DNA of 64,000 nt from Tunturiibacter empetritectus (GTDB lineage: Bacteria > Acidobacteriota > Terriglobia > Terriglobales > Acidobacteriaceae): contig NZ_JACHDZ010000006.1 of NCBI RefSeq assembly GCF_014201375.1, positions 248,001 to 312,000 of the forward strand, read 5' to 3'. Both the position numbers and the translations under genes were made by a program. This document shows, piece by piece, positions 42,763 to 52,268 of this stretch. Positions within the stretch are counted from its first letter, which is position 1. Each line of letters begins with the position of its first letter. Under the pieces are notes generated by a model. The model was not told the origin of the DNA. It saw nothing but the letters and a program-made list of their open reading frames with translations, and made no database searches.

Positions 42763-44067
42763 ATCGCTCACGTTGTAATCATCGGATCAGGGGCAATGGG
42801 TCTTTCCGCAGCGTTCCACGCCACTAAGGCCGGACATACAGTCGAAGTGCTGGAGGTGGCGCCGGAACCCGGAGGCATGGCCGCACACTTTGACATGGGA
42901 GGGCTTTCGATTGAGCGCTTTTACCACTTCATTTGTAAGAGCGATGTGCCAACGATGGAGCTACTGGAAGAACTTGGTATCCGCGATCAGCTGAGATGGA
43001 GGACTACCTCCATGGGCATCTTTACCGGCAACAGGATGCACGATTGGGGGACTCCGCTTGCGCTACTAAAATTTCCAGAGATCAGTCTCCTCTCCCGGCT
43101 CAGATATGGCCTGTTTGCGTTTTTGTCTGTACGCAGAGAACGCTGGGATGCGATTGAGACTGAGGCAGCGCATACCTGGATTACACGATGGTGTGGGACG
43201 GAGGTGTTTGACCGTCTCTGGAAGCCGCTGTTCGCGCTGAAGTTTTATCAATATGCGGATAATGTTTCAGCGGCGTGGATATGGACGCGGATCAAGCGGA
43301 TCGGCCGCTCCCGCAAGTCGTTCCTGGAGGAAGAACTCGGCTACATTGAAGGCGGAAGTCTGACGTTGGTGAATGCTCTGTGCTCGTCGATTGAGAAGAG
43401 TGGTGGGAGGATTCGCACGCGTTGTGGCGCGAAGAAGGTAGTCGTGGAAGGTGGACGGGCAACTGGTGTGATCACGTCCGAGGGTTTCGTGCAAGCGGAT
43501 GCGGTTATTTGTACGGTGCCGACGCCGCTGGTTACGGCGATGATCCCAGACCTGCCCGAAGATTGGAAGGCACGTTACGAATCGATCAAGAATATGGGCA
43601 TCTGCTGCCTCGTCTTTAAACTCAAGCGATCGATAAGTCCGCACTTCTGGGTCAATATCAGCGAACCTGATATGGCTATCCCGGGAATCATTGAGTTTTC
43701 GAGGCTAAGACCTGTAGGCGGCGAGACGGTGGTGTATGTGCCTTACTACATGCCGAACGACAATATCAAATTCACCTGGACCGATGAAGAACTTCTGAGC
43801 GAATCGTTCGGATATCTGCAACGATTAAATCCGGAGTTGACGCGCGACGACGTTATCGCTCAACATGTAGCTCGTCTTCGTCACGCACAGCCTGTCTGCG
43901 AACCTGGATTCGCAGCGAAGATTCCACCTATACAGACTCCTATACGCGGACTACAAGTTGCCGACACTTGCTTTTACTATCCCGAAGACAGAGGGATCTC
44001 CGAAAGCGTCCGTCTCGGGCGTCAGATGGCGGAAGATCTTTCCAAGCTCGAGTTTCCGTCGGCCTGA
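42763..44067 (+). CDS. Amine-oxidase-like FAD oxidoreductase, apparently ATC start
   Basis: The 434-residue flavoprotein has the nucleotide motif IIGSGAMGLSAA and GGMAAHFDMGG near the N-terminus, with an amine-oxidase/phytoene-desaturase-like layout and a C-terminal FAD-closing segment (YYPEDRGISESVRLGRQMA). The first ATG (42796) falls inside the dinucleotide-binding motif and would delete its first Gly. No ATG, GTG or TTG occurs between the in-frame TAA at 42715 and that ATG. ATC at 42763 follows AGGAGAAGG by 6 nt and is taken as start. A sequencing error or recent start-codon mutation is possible. Similar genes occur in glycan or lipid clusters. Confidence 0.78.
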   Translation: MAHVVIIGSGAMGLSAAFHATKAGHTVEVLEVAPEPGGMAAHFDMGGLSIERFYHFICKSDVPTMELLEELGIRDQLRWRTTSMGIFTGNRMHDWGTPLALLKFPEISLLSRLRYGLFAFLSVRRERWDAIETEAAHTWITRWCGTEVFDRLWKPLFALKFYQYADNVSAAWIWTRIKRIGRSRKSFLEEELGYIEGGSLTLVNALCSSIEKSGGRIRTRCGAKKVVVEGGRATGVITSEGFVQADAVICTVPTPLVTAMIPDLPEDWKARYESIKNMGICCLVFKLKRSISPHFWVNISEPDMAIPGIIEFSRLRPVGGETVVYVPYYMPNDNIKFTWTDEELLSESFGYLQRLNPELTRDDVIAQHVARLRHAQPVCEPGFAAKIPPIQTPIRGLQVADTCFYYPEDRGISESVRLGRQMAEDLSKLEFPSA

Positions 44068-44159
44068 CGTACGATTGTCTAACCTGGCTTACGACGCAAC
44101 CGTACTTCGGTTGGTTGTTCGTCTTCAGTCGAGCGAACTCGAAAGAACGAGGGTTGAAG

Positions 44160-45884
44160 TTGTCTATTGAGAACCGGCGTGGTGTTTTCTATCCTGCATT
44201 GATTTGTGCGTTTGCTTTGGCCGCAGCCGTTGCAATCTCGCATCCGGTGCTGGAGATGGCAACGTGTGACGACTGGTCTTATGTGTGGAGTGCAAGGGTG
44301 CTGGCCGAAACAGGCCATGTTGTGTACAACGGTTGGGGAGCCATGATGCTGGGATGGCAGTTGTACCTTGGCGCCCTCTTCATCAAGCTATTCGGCTTCT
44401 CTTTCACTGCTGCTCGAATCTCTGTTCTGATTGTTTCCATGGGGACGGTCGCGTTGATCCAGCGACTCTTCCTGCGATTCGGGATTAGCCAATGGAATGC
44501 TACGATCGCAACTTTGACGATTGCCCTCTCGCCACTCTTCCTCCCGCTGGCCTATAGCTTCATGTCCGACGTGCCTTGCCTCTTCTGCCTCATCGTGTGC
44601 TTTTATGGTTGCGTGCGTGCCATGCAGGCCAAAACTGACAGGGCCACTGCAGGCTGGCTTGTCTTCGCGGCGTTGTCCAACGTGCTTGGTGGGACCGTAC
44701 GTCAGATCGTGTGGCTCGGTGCGTTGGTCGTCGTACCCTGTACAACGTGGTACCTGCGCCGGCGAGCAGGCGTTCTTTTAGCTGGTGCAGTCGCTTGGCT
44801 GGTGAGCGCCGTTGCGATTGTGGGGTGCATCCATTGGTTCAACCACCAACCGTATTCCGTGACAGAGAAGCTGCTGTCCAACCCACACACGTGGATTGAG
44901 TTGTTAGCGACTATAGACAGGTTGATAAGAAACTGTCTGGCAACATGCTTGTTTGTGCTACCAGTCCTGATTGGGTTTGTCTGGAAGCCCCGTGTGAGCT
45001 CTAAGCGAATGCGCAATCAGTATGTCGCCCTCTGTACCTTCCTTGTGTGCATAACCATGTTTTTTGTATTGCATCACGGTCCTACAAACTGGCTCGCTCC
45101 TTTCTCTCACAATATAGTGACCGAAAAAGGGTTGAGCGATGGTTCTGGAATGGTCGGCCATCAACCAGACATTCTTCCATTCAGTCTTCGGCTGATCTTA
45201 TCCGTCCTGACTTTTGCCGCTATCATCACTTTTCTTCTTCAGGTATGGAACTCTTCCTTTAGGGAGAATCTCCCTTCAGAGAAGGCATCTGTTCTCCCGT
45301 GGCGGGCGCTGTTCACGATCTTCGCCCCATTTACAGTGGCCTATTTTTTTCTGATGGCAACCCGAATCGATATCTACGATCGATACATGCTTCCCCTCAT
45401 CTTTATATTCATGGTAGTACTCCTGCGTGTCTATGAACAGCAGGTTGGCGATCGTTTACCTGCCTTGAGCATTCTTCTAATCATGCTATTCGCTGTATTT
45501 GGAGTGGCCGGTCTGCATGATCTTTTTGCCTTGGGTCGGGCGCGATTGACAGCAGCTAACGAGATGCGTGCCAAAGGCGTTATGAGAACAGAGATTCAGG
45601 GCGGGTTTGAGTATGACGGATGGACCCAACTTGAAAGTACAGGCTATATAAACAACGATCGAATCCACATTCCGGTCGGGGCCTTCCATCCTTTCGCCCT
45701 ACCCACTAATCTTCCTTCCAAGTGTTATTTTGCTCTGGCAGAGTTCGTCCCCGCAGTCAACGCCCGCTACGTACTTTCCTTTGACCAGTCGTCCTGCTAT
45801 TCGCCTTCAGAGTTTGCGCCGGTTTCCTATCGAGCCTGGCTATATCCATATGATCGGGCTGTTTATATCCAGAAGATACCCTAG
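44160..45884 (+). CDS. GT39/ArnT-like membrane glycosyltransferase
   Basis: The 574-residue protein has about 11-12 transmembrane helices. The first periplasmic loop carries acidic residues (MATCDDWSY) as in the GT39/PMT_2 family, which transfers sugars from polyprenyl phosphate donors to lipids or proteins. The C-terminal 100 residues form a periplasmic domain. The TTG at 44160 has GAGGG 6 nt upstream; a much longer frame to 43968 overlaps the previous gene and lacks support. GC content and codon bias are visibly lower than in the 0-40 kb part. Confidence 0.8.
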   Translation: MSIENRRGVFYPALICAFALAAAVAISHPVLEMATCDDWSYVWSARVLAETGHVVYNGWGAMMLGWQLYLGALFIKLFGFSFTAARISVLIVSMGTVALIQRLFLRFGISQWNATIATLTIALSPLFLPLAYSFMSDVPCLFCLIVCFYGCVRAMQAKTDRATAGWLVFAALSNVLGGTVRQIVWLGALVVVPCTTWYLRRRAGVLLAGAVAWLVSAVAIVGCIHWFNHQPYSVTEKLLSNPHTWIELLATIDRLIRNCLATCLFVLPVLIGFVWKPRVSSKRMRNQYVALCTFLVCITMFFVLHHGPTNWLAPFSHNIVTEKGLSDGSGMVGHQPDILPFSLRLILSVLTFAAIITFLLQVWNSSFRENLPSEKASVLPWRALFTIFAPFTVAYFFLMATRIDIYDRYMLPLIFIFMVVLLRVYEQQVGDRLPALSILLIMLFAVFGVAGLHDLFALGRARLTAANEMRAKGVMRTEIQGGFEYDGWTQLESTGYINNDRIHIPVGAFHPFALPTNLPSKCYFALAEFVPAVNARYVLSFDQSSCYSPSEFAPVSYRAWLYPYDRAVYIQKIP

Positions 45885-45972
45885 TTCGAGCAGATCTCTT
45901 CCTGAGTTGTCCGTCTGAAACGAGTGTAGCCCCGAAACGCAATACTTATTTTTGGGAATAAAATAAACCTTC

Positions 45973-47019
45973 ATGCGGATTCACAGTCTTGATGGTCTTC
46001 GGGCAGTCGCAGTGCTGGCTGTGATACTGCATCATCACGAGATTTTGCGAGGCGGGTGGGTCGGTGTCGATCTTTTCTTTGTGCTATCAGGCTATCTGAT
46101 CACTCAGATTCTTCGCAGAGACCGACTTCTGCCTCATTACTGGAAACGGTTCTACATCAAACGCGCGACACGAATCCTTCCGCCAGTCCTGCTTTTAATT
46201 GCGTATGTTGCGGTGGCATTCAAGCCCCGCATGCTTTCCGTTCTGGCATACCTGGGGTTCATGGGCAATTTTGCCAGCGCTTCAAGCTGGGTCATTCCGA
46301 ATTTGATCATGTTGTGGTCGCTGGCGGTGGAGGAGCACTTTTACCTTGTGTTTCCCATAGCAGTCCGCAATATGCAGCGAAGAAGTCTGCAGATTTTGTT
46401 ACTGGGGCTTCTACTGATTGAGCCGGTGTTACGGTTCCTTGCTACTCCTCATGTGCGGGCTTACGAGCAAATTTATTTCTTGACCCCATTCCATTTAGAT
46501 GGTCTGGCGATGGGCTGCCTGCTTGCGATCTGGAGCGAGACGGATAGGGGAAAAGCACTTCTTACCCGATGGTCAGGAGCTACCCTTGTTGTCTCGTGGG
46601 CTTTGTTCACGCTGATGTCGCGGGCGTTGCCGCATACCTTTGATCGCGAGGCGAATACACAACTCTTCAATACCCTTGGTTATAGTCTTCTCGGGGTTTG
46701 TTGCGCCAGCCTGGTGGCTCATGTCTTGTTGCATCCCTCTGCCGCACTGAGCCGTGCCTTGTCGTGGCGGCCGCTCACCTTTATTGGCGTCATCAGTTAT
46801 GGTTTGTACCTCTGCCATCAGCCAGTTCGTAGCGCTTTTACAGGAGCAACCGGACTGCCCTCCAAAGTGGCGTTTCCGCTTACCCTATCACTCGCTATTC
46901 TTTTGAGCTGGATATCATTCCGGTGGTTTGAAACTCCTCTGATAGGATGGGGCCAAAAGCTTGCATCGGCATGGCGTGCGGACAGGCTGGACAGCAAGGT
47001 GACGGCTGTGGATGCATAG
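45973..47019 (+). CDS. Acyltransferase-3 family membrane protein (OafA/NodX-like)
   Basis: The 348-residue polytopic enzyme transfers O-acyl (often acetyl) groups to surface polysaccharides or lipids. It has the family start MRIHSLDGLRAVAVLAVILHH, the GGWVGVDLFFVLSGYLI motif, the RIxP-type KRATRILPP, and WSLAVEEHFYLVFP. No SGNH domain is fused. An AT-rich inverted repeat (TTATTTT/AAAATAA, 45946-45966) lies just before the ATG. Position between two GT39-like genes supports surface glycan modification. Confidence 0.9.
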   Translation: MRIHSLDGLRAVAVLAVILHHHEILRGGWVGVDLFFVLSGYLITQILRRDRLLPHYWKRFYIKRATRILPPVLLLIAYVAVAFKPRMLSVLAYLGFMGNFASASSWVIPNLIMLWSLAVEEHFYLVFPIAVRNMQRRSLQILLLGLLLIEPVLRFLATPHVRAYEQIYFLTPFHLDGLAMGCLLAIWSETDRGKALLTRWSGATLVVSWALFTLMSRALPHTFDREANTQLFNTLGYSLLGVCCASLVAHVLLHPSAALSRALSWRPLTFIGVISYGLYLCHQPVRSAFTGATGLPSKVAFPLTLSLAILLSWISFRWFETPLIGWGQKLASAWRADRLDSKVTAVDA

Positions 47020-47077
47020 ACGCGAACGCCACCGATGAGATTGCACCACGTTATTTAGCCGCCGGGGGGACTGCTTA

Positions 47078-48676
47078 TTGCCTACGAGAGAAGGACTGCT
47101 GAAACGAAATACCTGGCGCTGGATTGCGTTGCTGGCTGTATTGCTGAGTGGGGTCGCGGCTCGAACCTATAAACCCCTGGCGATTCCGGCAGGTTTTGAT
47201 CAGGACGAAATGTCAGAGGCCTACGAGAGCTATTCGTTGCTGAAGACGGGAGCCGATCGATGGGGCTATCGTCATCCGGTTTATTTCGTTGGGTGGGGAT
47301 CAGGCCAGAACGTGCTGCAGGCTTACGCTACTGTTCCTGTCATTGCTTTTTTTGGACTATCAGGGTTCTCCACGCGTTTTTTTGATCTTGCCTGTGGACT
47401 GCTGACGCTGCCTCTTTTCTTCGTCGTGTGCCGAAGAAATTATGGAGAGCGTGCTGCGTTGTTGAGCACCCTGTTTCTGGCTTTATCTCCATGGCATATC
47501 GTGCTTTCTAGATGGGCTGTCGAATGTAACAGCTTGCCCTTCTTTGTTCTGCTGGGAATCATCTGTTTTCAGGAGGCATTGAGCAGAAGATCGACCCTTC
47601 TGACCGCCATCTGTCTGGTTCCGTTTGCGATTGCCTTCTACGTCTATGGAATCGCGTTGCTGGTTGTGCCAACTCTGATGCTCCTGTTACTGATGACGGA
47701 GTTTCGCCGGATAAAGGCCGATTGGCATGCTTGGGCCGTCGGAGTCGCGGTGTTTCTCACGGTCTCTGCACCCTTTGGCTTCTTCGTATGGAAAAACTAT
47801 TTGGTAAAAAGAAGCTACGGCTTCGAGCGGTACCTTCCGGTCTCCGTTCCGCTGATTCCTGTCAATCGGCTGCATCAGTTATTGAAGCAAGAAAGCACAA
47901 TCTCCAACAATATTAAATTCCTGACGCATGCGTTGCAGGATCATACGACATGGAGCCAGGTGAAGCTGTCCCCACCAATTCCGTTGACTGTGCTGGCGTT
48001 GGCAGCGATTGGGATTCTCTTGACTATGTCGCGGGCGATCCGATCGCGAAGAATCCCCAACCCACTCGTTCTCTGGCTGGTGGCCGCTCTTCCGGTTTTT
48101 TTGATTGTGCCGGTACAGATTAACGAAGCCATAAATATCTACGCTCCGTTGCTCGCTCTTGCTGGCGCCGGGGCGATGGCTCTTTGGTACAAGCTGCGGC
48201 GGGTGCGCCTGCGGCCGGTGATTGTGACTATTCTCTGGTGCCTCTTCGCGTTCGAGTCGGGCTGGTTTCTGACCAGTTACTTCGGAAAGAGATATGCGGC
48301 GCAGAGCGCCCCTGACTTTCATCCGGAGATGAAGGAGGTTCTCACGAGACTGCAGAACATAGCCCACCCAGAGGACTCGGTTTTTCTTTGTAACCTCTTG
48401 AGACTGAACTATATCTATGTGCTCTATTACAACCGCATCGATCCAAAGCGGTTTCAAGATGCACACACGACGTATGCAAACCCCGATTTCGATCAGTATG
48501 TCTTTACCCGAGTGAGACTCGCACAACGAAGCGGGCCGGTTACCTATGCGATCTATCGAGGCGAGACTCCCATTTGCGAGAATCCATCGGAGGTTAGAGT
48601 GGTTGGGATGTTTGAGACAGGTCGATGCCTTGCGCCTCTACCGTTTATCGGCCCCGAAAACTCCCCTCTCTATTAG
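47078..48676 (+). CDS. GT39-like membrane glycosyltransferase
   Basis: The 532-residue protein has about 10-11 transmembrane helices and a short periplasmic C-terminal domain. The first loop contains FDQDEMSEAYESY with acidic residues typical of GT39/PMT_2 enzymes, and RWAVECNSLPFF lies in a later loop. The TTG at 47078 follows a GGGGGGA stretch by 6 nt. It is not close enough to the gene at 44160 to be a tandem duplicate. Its stop overlaps the stop of the convergent ABC permease gene by 4 nt. Confidence 0.82.
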   Translation: MPTREGLLKRNTWRWIALLAVLLSGVAARTYKPLAIPAGFDQDEMSEAYESYSLLKTGADRWGYRHPVYFVGWGSGQNVLQAYATVPVIAFFGLSGFSTRFFDLACGLLTLPLFFVVCRRNYGERAALLSTLFLALSPWHIVLSRWAVECNSLPFFVLLGIICFQEALSRRSTLLTAICLVPFAIAFYVYGIALLVVPTLMLLLLMTEFRRIKADWHAWAVGVAVFLTVSAPFGFFVWKNYLVKRSYGFERYLPVSVPLIPVNRLHQLLKQESTISNNIKFLTHALQDHTTWSQVKLSPPIPLTVLALAAIGILLTMSRAIRSRRIPNPLVLWLVAALPVFLIVPVQINEAINIYAPLLALAGAGAMALWYKLRRVRLRPVIVTILWCLFAFESGWFLTSYFGKRYAAQSAPDFHPEMKEVLTRLQNIAHPEDSVFLCNLLRLNYIYVLYYNRIDPKRFQDAHTTYANPDFDQYVFTRVRLAQRSGPVTYAIYRGETPICENPSEVRVVGMFETGRCLAPLPFIGPENSPLY

Positions 48677-49557
48677 CCGATGACTCGGCGGAGGAAACCC
48701 TTGATGCCCAGCCAGGTGAGGAGGCAGAGAGAGGCTACAAGCATGCCTACGATGAGGTAGGGGTCCATGTGGGGCAGAGTGGGGGTGAGGGCGGCGCGTA
48801 GGCCTTCGCTCATGTAGACGATGGGGTTGATGAGAACGCCGACCTGGAGCCAGCGAATGTGAGTGAGCGCGGCCCAGGGGTAGTAGACGCAGCCCAGGAA
48901 CGTGATTGGAATCACGACCACGCCGAAGATTAAGCCGATCTGCTGCGGTTTGACGCTGGTGCCGATGGTGAGGCCGAGCGCGCCCGCGGTGAGGCTGGCA
49001 AGAGCTACAACCAAGATCAGGAATGGCCAGTTGCTGATATGGGTCGTGGGGTGCGTCGCTGGGACGTAGTAGGCCAGCGGGTAGACGATACAAGCGGCGA
49101 TGACGCTCTGGACCGCGGAGAAGCAGATCTTTTCGATGGCGACGAAGGGTACGGGCAAGGGGCACATAACGCGGTCATCGATCTCACGGGTGATACCGAA
49201 CTCCTGCGCGAGAGGGAGGGCGACGGCGGCGATGCCGGAGAACATGATGGCAACGGCCATTAGACCTGGAAGTAAGACCGTAGAGAAGGCGTTGCCGGCC
49301 ATGGATGCGGTGGGATTCATGGCGGCGCCGGCGTTCATATGCGGGATGACGTAGGTGAAGACGAAGAGGAAGAGCAGGGGGTTCATGCAGACGCGGATGA
49401 TGAAGGGGAAGAGCTCGCGACGCAGGACATGGAGATCACGGCGGAAGAGACCGACGAAGGCGCGAGTGTACTGAGTAAGCTTCGGGGTTTGAGCGCCGCT
49501 GGTGGATTCGCGATTCTGCGGCACGCTCGGTTTTGCGGCTTCTGCCAGTTGGGTCAT
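48673..49557 (-). CDS. ABC-2 type transporter permease
   Basis: The 294-residue protein has six predicted transmembrane helices in the DrrB/ABC-2 layout, with MFSGIAAVALPLAQEFGITREIDDR and the family region TFLGCVYYPWAAL. It should form a homodimeric exporter with the ATPase encoded 56 nt upstream. The substrate is unknown; relatives move drugs, lipids or polysaccharides. The ATG at 49557 is used. The last 4 nt overlap the convergent GT39-like gene. Confidence 0.9.
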   Translation of the reverse strand: MTQLAEAAKPSVPQNRESTSGAQTPKLTQYTRAFVGLFRRDLHVLRRELFPFIIRVCMNPLLFLFVFTYVIPHMNAGAAMNPTASMAGNAFSTVLLPGLMAVAIMFSGIAAVALPLAQEFGITREIDDRVMCPLPVPFVAIEKICFSAVQSVIAACIVYPLAYYVPATHPTTHISNWPFLILVVALASLTAGALGLTIGTSVKPQQIGLIFGVVVIPITFLGCVYYPWAALTHIRWLQVGVLINPIVYMSEGLRAALTPTLPHMDPYLIVGMLVASLCLLTWLGIKGFLRRVIG

Positions 49558-49613
49558 AGATATCTCGATCTTGGTACGGTGCTCCTGTTGAGGTTTCCCC
49601 TTCGCGCTCGCCG

Positions 49614-50555
49614 CTACTCGCGAAGGTCGCGGCCGGTGAGGCGGATGAAGACGGTCTCGAGGCTGGTTTCGGTAATGGTGAGATCGCGGAGGCCGTACGG
49701 GTTCGATTCGCGGACGACGTCGGAGAGCAGACCTTCGGCTCCGTGCGCTAGAACGCGTACGCCCTTGGGAGTGGGCTCTGCGCTGGCCACTCCGGTGAGT
49801 TGCTGGAGCTGCTGCACCAGGGTTGGGATGTTGTCCTGACTACGGAGGTAGAGCTCGTAGACCTTCTGCGCGCCGACAGAGCCTTTGAGTGCAGCGGGGG
49901 TGTCCTGCACGAGGATCTTGCCGTGGTCGATGATGGCGACGCGATCGCAGAGTTCGTCGGCCTCCTCCATATAGTGGGTGGTGAGGACGACAGTAATTCC
50001 CTCTTCGCGGAGGTTGCGGACGGCCTCCCACATGGCGATGCGGCTTTGGGGGTCGAGGCCGGCGCTGGGCTCATCGAGGAAGAGAACCTTGGGGCGGTGT
50101 GCGATGGCTCGGGCGATCTGGACACGCTGGGCAAGGCCTCCGGAGAGTTGCGCGGGATAGGCGCCGGCACGCTCGGTGAGGTGGAACTGAGCGAGAAGCT
50201 GATTCGTCCGTCCTGTCGCCTCGGGGCCGGAGAAGCCGAAGTAAAGACAGTGGAAGTTGATGTTCTCGTAGATGGTGCAGGCTCGGTCGAGGGTGTTGTA
50301 CTGGGGCACCACGCCGATGAAACGACGCGCCACCGCAGGGGTTTTGACGACATCGATACCTGCGATGCGGACACGCCCGGAGGTGGGCAGGGCGCGGGTG
50401 GTGCAGATACTGATGGTGGTGGTCTTGCCTGCGCCGTTGGGACCGAGAAGGCCGAAGAGCTCGCCCTCGCGGACGCTGAGATCGATGCCATCGACGGCGA
50501 CGACTCGTTGCTTGCCTTCGTAGATCTTCTGGAGGCTTTCGATCTCGACTATCAC
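49614..50555 (-). CDS. ABC transporter ATP-binding protein (DrrA-like)
   Basis: The 313-residue cytoplasmic ATPase has Walker A GPNGAGKTT, Q-loop PQYNTLD, signature LSGGLAQRVQIARA, Walker B VLFLDEPSAGLD, and a switch His in LTTHYMEEA. The C-terminal 90 residues are the DrrA-type extension. No ATG is suitable: the GTG at 50555 has GAGGG about 10 nt upstream and leads straight into the conserved IVEIESLQKIY; a TTG at 50594 would add 13 residues. It forms an operon with the permease gene. Confidence 0.9.
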   Translation of the reverse strand: MIVEIESLQKIYEGKQRVVAVDGIDLSVREGELFGLLGPNGAGKTTTISICTTRALPTSGRVRIAGIDVVKTPAVARRFIGVVPQYNTLDRACTIYENINFHCLYFGFSGPEATGRTNQLLAQFHLTERAGAYPAQLSGGLAQRVQIARAIAHRPKVLFLDEPSAGLDPQSRIAMWEAVRNLREEGITVVLTTHYMEEADELCDRVAIIDHGKILVQDTPAALKGSVGAQKVYELYLRSQDNIPTLVQQLQQLTGVASAEPTPKGVRVLAHGAEGLLSDVVRESNPYGLRDLTITETSLETVFIRLTGRDLRE

Positions 50556-50674
50556 TTTGACATAGCCCTCCTGCGCTTCTGCGATTATATGCAACGTAAC
50601 GGAGCACTCTGAACGCGGAGTTGTTGACTGTTTGCAATGCCAACAAGTGACGCTCTGAAGTTATTAACCGGCGT

Positions 50675-51712
50675 TTACTTCTGCGATGTGATGCGAATGA
50701 CGATTTTCCCGAAGTGCGACGCGGACTCCATGTGAGCGAAGGCCTCGGCGGCGTGGGAGAAGTCGAAGACCTTGTCGATGACGGGATGAAGGCTGGCCTT
50801 GGAGATGGCATCGTTCATCTGCTCGAACATGGCACGGGAGCCTACATAGATGCCCTGCACGCGAAGTTGCTTGTGAAGAATGGGGGTGAGGGCGACGGGA
50901 TCCGAGGTGGCGGCACCGGAGAGTACTCCTATCTGCGCGATAGTGCCGCCGACGCGGGCTGCTCGCAGGGATTGACCGAAGGTGCCGCCACCGCCTACTT
51001 CGAGGATGCGATCCGCGCCTATGTTCGCGGTCGTTTCGGTGACCCATTTGGACCAGTCGGGGCGCAACTTGTAGTTGCATCCTTCGTCGAGGCCGAGGTT
51101 GCGGGCGCGGGATAATTTTTCCTCGCTCGAGGAGGTGCCGAGGACCCGGGCTCCGAGGAGCTTTGCGAATTGCAGCGCGAAGATGGAGACGCCGCCTGTG
51201 CCCTGGATGACTACGGTCTCTTCTGGATGGGTTGGATTGGCTGGGTCTCCGGCATGATGCAGGGCGTTCCACGCAGTGACACCGGCGCAGGGCAGAGTGG
51301 CGGCCTCTTCGTAGGTCAAGTGCTCGGGGAAGCGGACGACTCCTTCCTGGTCGAGGAGAGCGTACTCGGTGAGCATGCCGTCTACGTCTCCGCCGAGAGC
51401 GACCTTTGATTTGTCGGCGGTGAGCGGCCCGTCGAGCCAGCGCTGCATGAAGATGCCGCAGACACGGTCGCCGGCTTTGACGCGCGTGACACCTTCGCCC
51501 GTGGCGACCACCTCTCCCGCTCCGTCGGAACAGGGGATGCGCGGGAGGGCCATCTTCGGGTTGTAGAGACCCTTGACCATCATGAGATCGCGGTAGTTAA
51601 GAGAGACGGCGTGAACCTTGATCAGGACCGTGCCGGGGGTTGTTTGGGGAGTGGGCAGGTCGATCTGCCGGAGGTAATCGATGCCGAATTGCCGGACCGG
51701 GAATGCGTACAT
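50675..51712 (-). CDS. Zinc-independent-type MDR alcohol dehydrogenase/quinone reductase
   Basis: The 345-residue NAD(P)-dependent medium-chain reductase has an N-terminal GroES-like domain (VSLNYRDLMMVKGLY, the quinone oxidoreductase-like pattern), AGVTAWNAL, and the cofactor motif GTGGVSIFALQFAK. The catalytic and structural zinc Cys clusters of classical alcohol dehydrogenases are not seen. The substrate is unknown. The ATG at 51712 is divergent from the 82-residue protein gene. Confidence 0.85.
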   Translation of the reverse strand: MYAFPVRQFGIDYLRQIDLPTPQTTPGTVLIKVHAVSLNYRDLMMVKGLYNPKMALPRIPCSDGAGEVVATGEGVTRVKAGDRVCGIFMQRWLDGPLTADKSKVALGGDVDGMLTEYALLDQEGVVRFPEHLTYEEAATLPCAGVTAWNALHHAGDPANPTHPEETVVIQGTGGVSIFALQFAKLLGARVLGTSSSEEKLSRARNLGLDEGCNYKLRPDWSKWVTETTANIGADRILEVGGGGTFGQSLRAARVGGTIAQIGVLSGAATSDPVALTPILHKQLRVQGIYVGSRAMFEQMNDAISKASLHPVIDKVFDFSHAAEAFAHMESASHFGKIVIRITSQK

Positions 51713-51818
51713 TTGGGGCCTCTGGACGACGTCAGGTACTGGTCAAATTGGGATGCAGAAGGAAGAGGAAGTGGCAAACTATTTATATATTGATATATCG
51801 CAGCGTAGAATGGGCAGT

Positions 51819-52067
51819 ATGTCGCGAGGATGGGAGAGTAAATCCGTGGAAGAACAGCAAAATCAGGCTGCCGCTCCGAAACCTGTCACCGCAAACGATA
51901 ATGCCGAGGTGGCGGAACGCAAACGAAGACGGCAGGCGTTAGAGTTGCAGCGAGAACGTATTCTGTCGGAGCGGACCTCAAGCCCGCATCGACGATCCGC
52001 GCTTACGATTGCGTTGGCCGATATCGAAGAAAAGCTCTCGGAGCTTGGGTGGTCGATTCACCTTTAG
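51819..52067 (+). CDS. Small charged helical protein, possibly Acidobacteriota-restricted
   Basis: The 82-residue product starts MSRGWESKSVEEQQ. It has a strongly basic middle (ERKRRRQALELQRERILSER) predicted as one long helix, followed by an HRRSALTIALADIEEKL helix. I recall similar short hypothetical proteins in Terriglobales genomes but cannot verify this here. A nucleic-acid or ribosome contact is a guess from the charge. ATG codons at 51810 and 51819 are both possible. The upstream region is AT-rich and may hold a divergent promoter. Confidence 0.65.
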   Translation: MSRGWESKSVEEQQNQAAAPKPVTANDNAEVAERKRRRQALELQRERILSERTSSPHRRSALTIALADIEEKLSELGWSIHL

Positions 52068-52224
52068 GCTTCGACTGCTGGCTGTGGCAATTGTGCTCCA
52101 CGGCGTCAGCGTCAACATCGCTGATGTCTGATCGGTCGCCGACTTTGCGGCTTGACCGGCGCTTGACCACTGGCGCGTAAAAGACCTCGCTGGGAAGAAG
52201 TTCAATCGTTCATGTGGGAATGAG

Positions 52225-52256
52225 AAGGGCCGCTCTGGGCGGCCCTTTTGTTTTTT
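52225..52256 (+). terminator. Intrinsic terminator
   Basis: AAGGGCCGC and GCGGCCCTT form a perfect 9-bp stem with a 5-nt loop, followed by TTGTTTTTT. It lies 158 nt downstream of the small charged-protein gene and faces the convergent OmpA gene. The stretch between (52068-52224) shows no gene, so the transcript seems to have a long 3' end. Confidence 0.9.
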
Positions 52257-52268
52257 GAAGAAACGAAA

